From positions 1 through 14,002 of the forward strand of contig JAISSA010000265.1 in NCBI GenBank assembly GCA_031273365.1: a stretch of 14,002 nt of DNA, given 5' to 3'. The notes beneath the pieces are model-generated. The model was not told where the DNA came from and ran no database searches. It saw only the letters and a list, made by a program, of their open reading frames with translations. The stretch's first letter is position 1, and each line of letters opens with the position of its first letter. Source of the stretch: Synergistaceae bacterium (GTDB lineage Bacteria; Synergistota; Synergistia; Synergistales; Aminobacteriaceae). Shown here in pieces: positions 13,959 to 14,002 of the stretch. Position numbers and translations under genes: made by a program.

Positions 13959-14002
13959 TACCTGTCCCGGAACATCAGGATCAGGCGCACCAGCCAGTAG
14001 AG
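13949..14002 (-). CDS. C-terminal end of an unidentified protein
   Basis: The last 17 codons and a TAG stop of a minus-strand frame entering from the right edge. The visible end, LYWLVRLILMFRDRYTG, is hydrophobic with scattered arginines, like the end of a membrane or membrane-associated protein. Nearly all third codon positions are G or C, as in the real genes of the window, and the overlapping plus-strand frames look less coding-like. The piece is too short to name a family, and a chance open frame cannot be excluded. It converges with the ABC operon. Confidence 0.45.
   Translation of the reverse strand, partial: LYWLVRLILMFRDRYTG

Noticed and set aside
1..14002. A CRISPR array, toxin-antitoxin pair, restriction system or other defence cluster.
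   Set aside because: There are no regularly spaced direct repeats and no gene with relevant motifs. The genes are housekeeping, envelope and signalling types.

Overview
The window reads as chromosome of a GC-rich, anaerobic, outer-membrane-bearing bacterium. The signs are a Thermotoga-type single-cluster [4Fe-4S] ferredoxin, a lipid A acyltransferase of the LpxL/HtrB family, a ComEB-type dCMP deaminase, strong Shine-Dalgarno sites and several TTG starts. This mix would fit the Synergistota, but that is an inference; no phylogenetic marker was tested.

Layout. (1) 1-351: the left edge holds the 5' end of a tyrosine integrase gene (arm-binding domain), transcribed away from a tRNA with a CAU anticodon. 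This is the usual junction of an element inserted at a tRNA 3' end, so DNA to the left is probably mobile and DNA to the right is host chromosome. (2) 382-9133: a long minus-strand series, in transcription order dCMP deaminase, HD phosphohydrolase, NarL-type response regulator, histidine kinase, beta-CASP metallo-beta-lactamase RNase, tyrosyl-tRNA synthetase, a divergent glycosyltransferase-like protein, the LpxL-like acyltransferase, and the ferredoxin with its own promoter. Kinase/nuclease and glycosyltransferase/acyltransferase overlap by the same four bases, TTGA. (3) 9272-13870: a plus-strand group, a membrane-anchored polysaccharide deacetylase overlapping (ATGA) the first of two ABC exporter half-transporters. 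The two halves have complementary degenerate ATP-site residues and should form one heterodimer. (4) 13872-14002: a near-consensus promoter facing the 3' end of an unidentified minus-strand gene.

Together the genes cover envelope construction (acyltransferase, glycosyltransferase-like protein, deacetylase, possibly the exporter), RNA and nucleotide metabolism (TyrS, beta-CASP nuclease, dCMP deaminase, HD protein) and one two-component system of unknown signal. I found no defence, CRISPR or biosynthetic cluster. The most distinctive non-coding feature is a roughly 60-bp double-hairpin repeat, three full copies and one remnant, always between or at the ends of genes and always in the same orientation relative to the local genes. 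Paired base changes in both stems show the hairpins are conserved. A second notable point is a perfect 10-bp dyad touching the -35 box of the ferredoxin promoter. A third is the lack of any ordinary start codon where the histidine kinase should begin.
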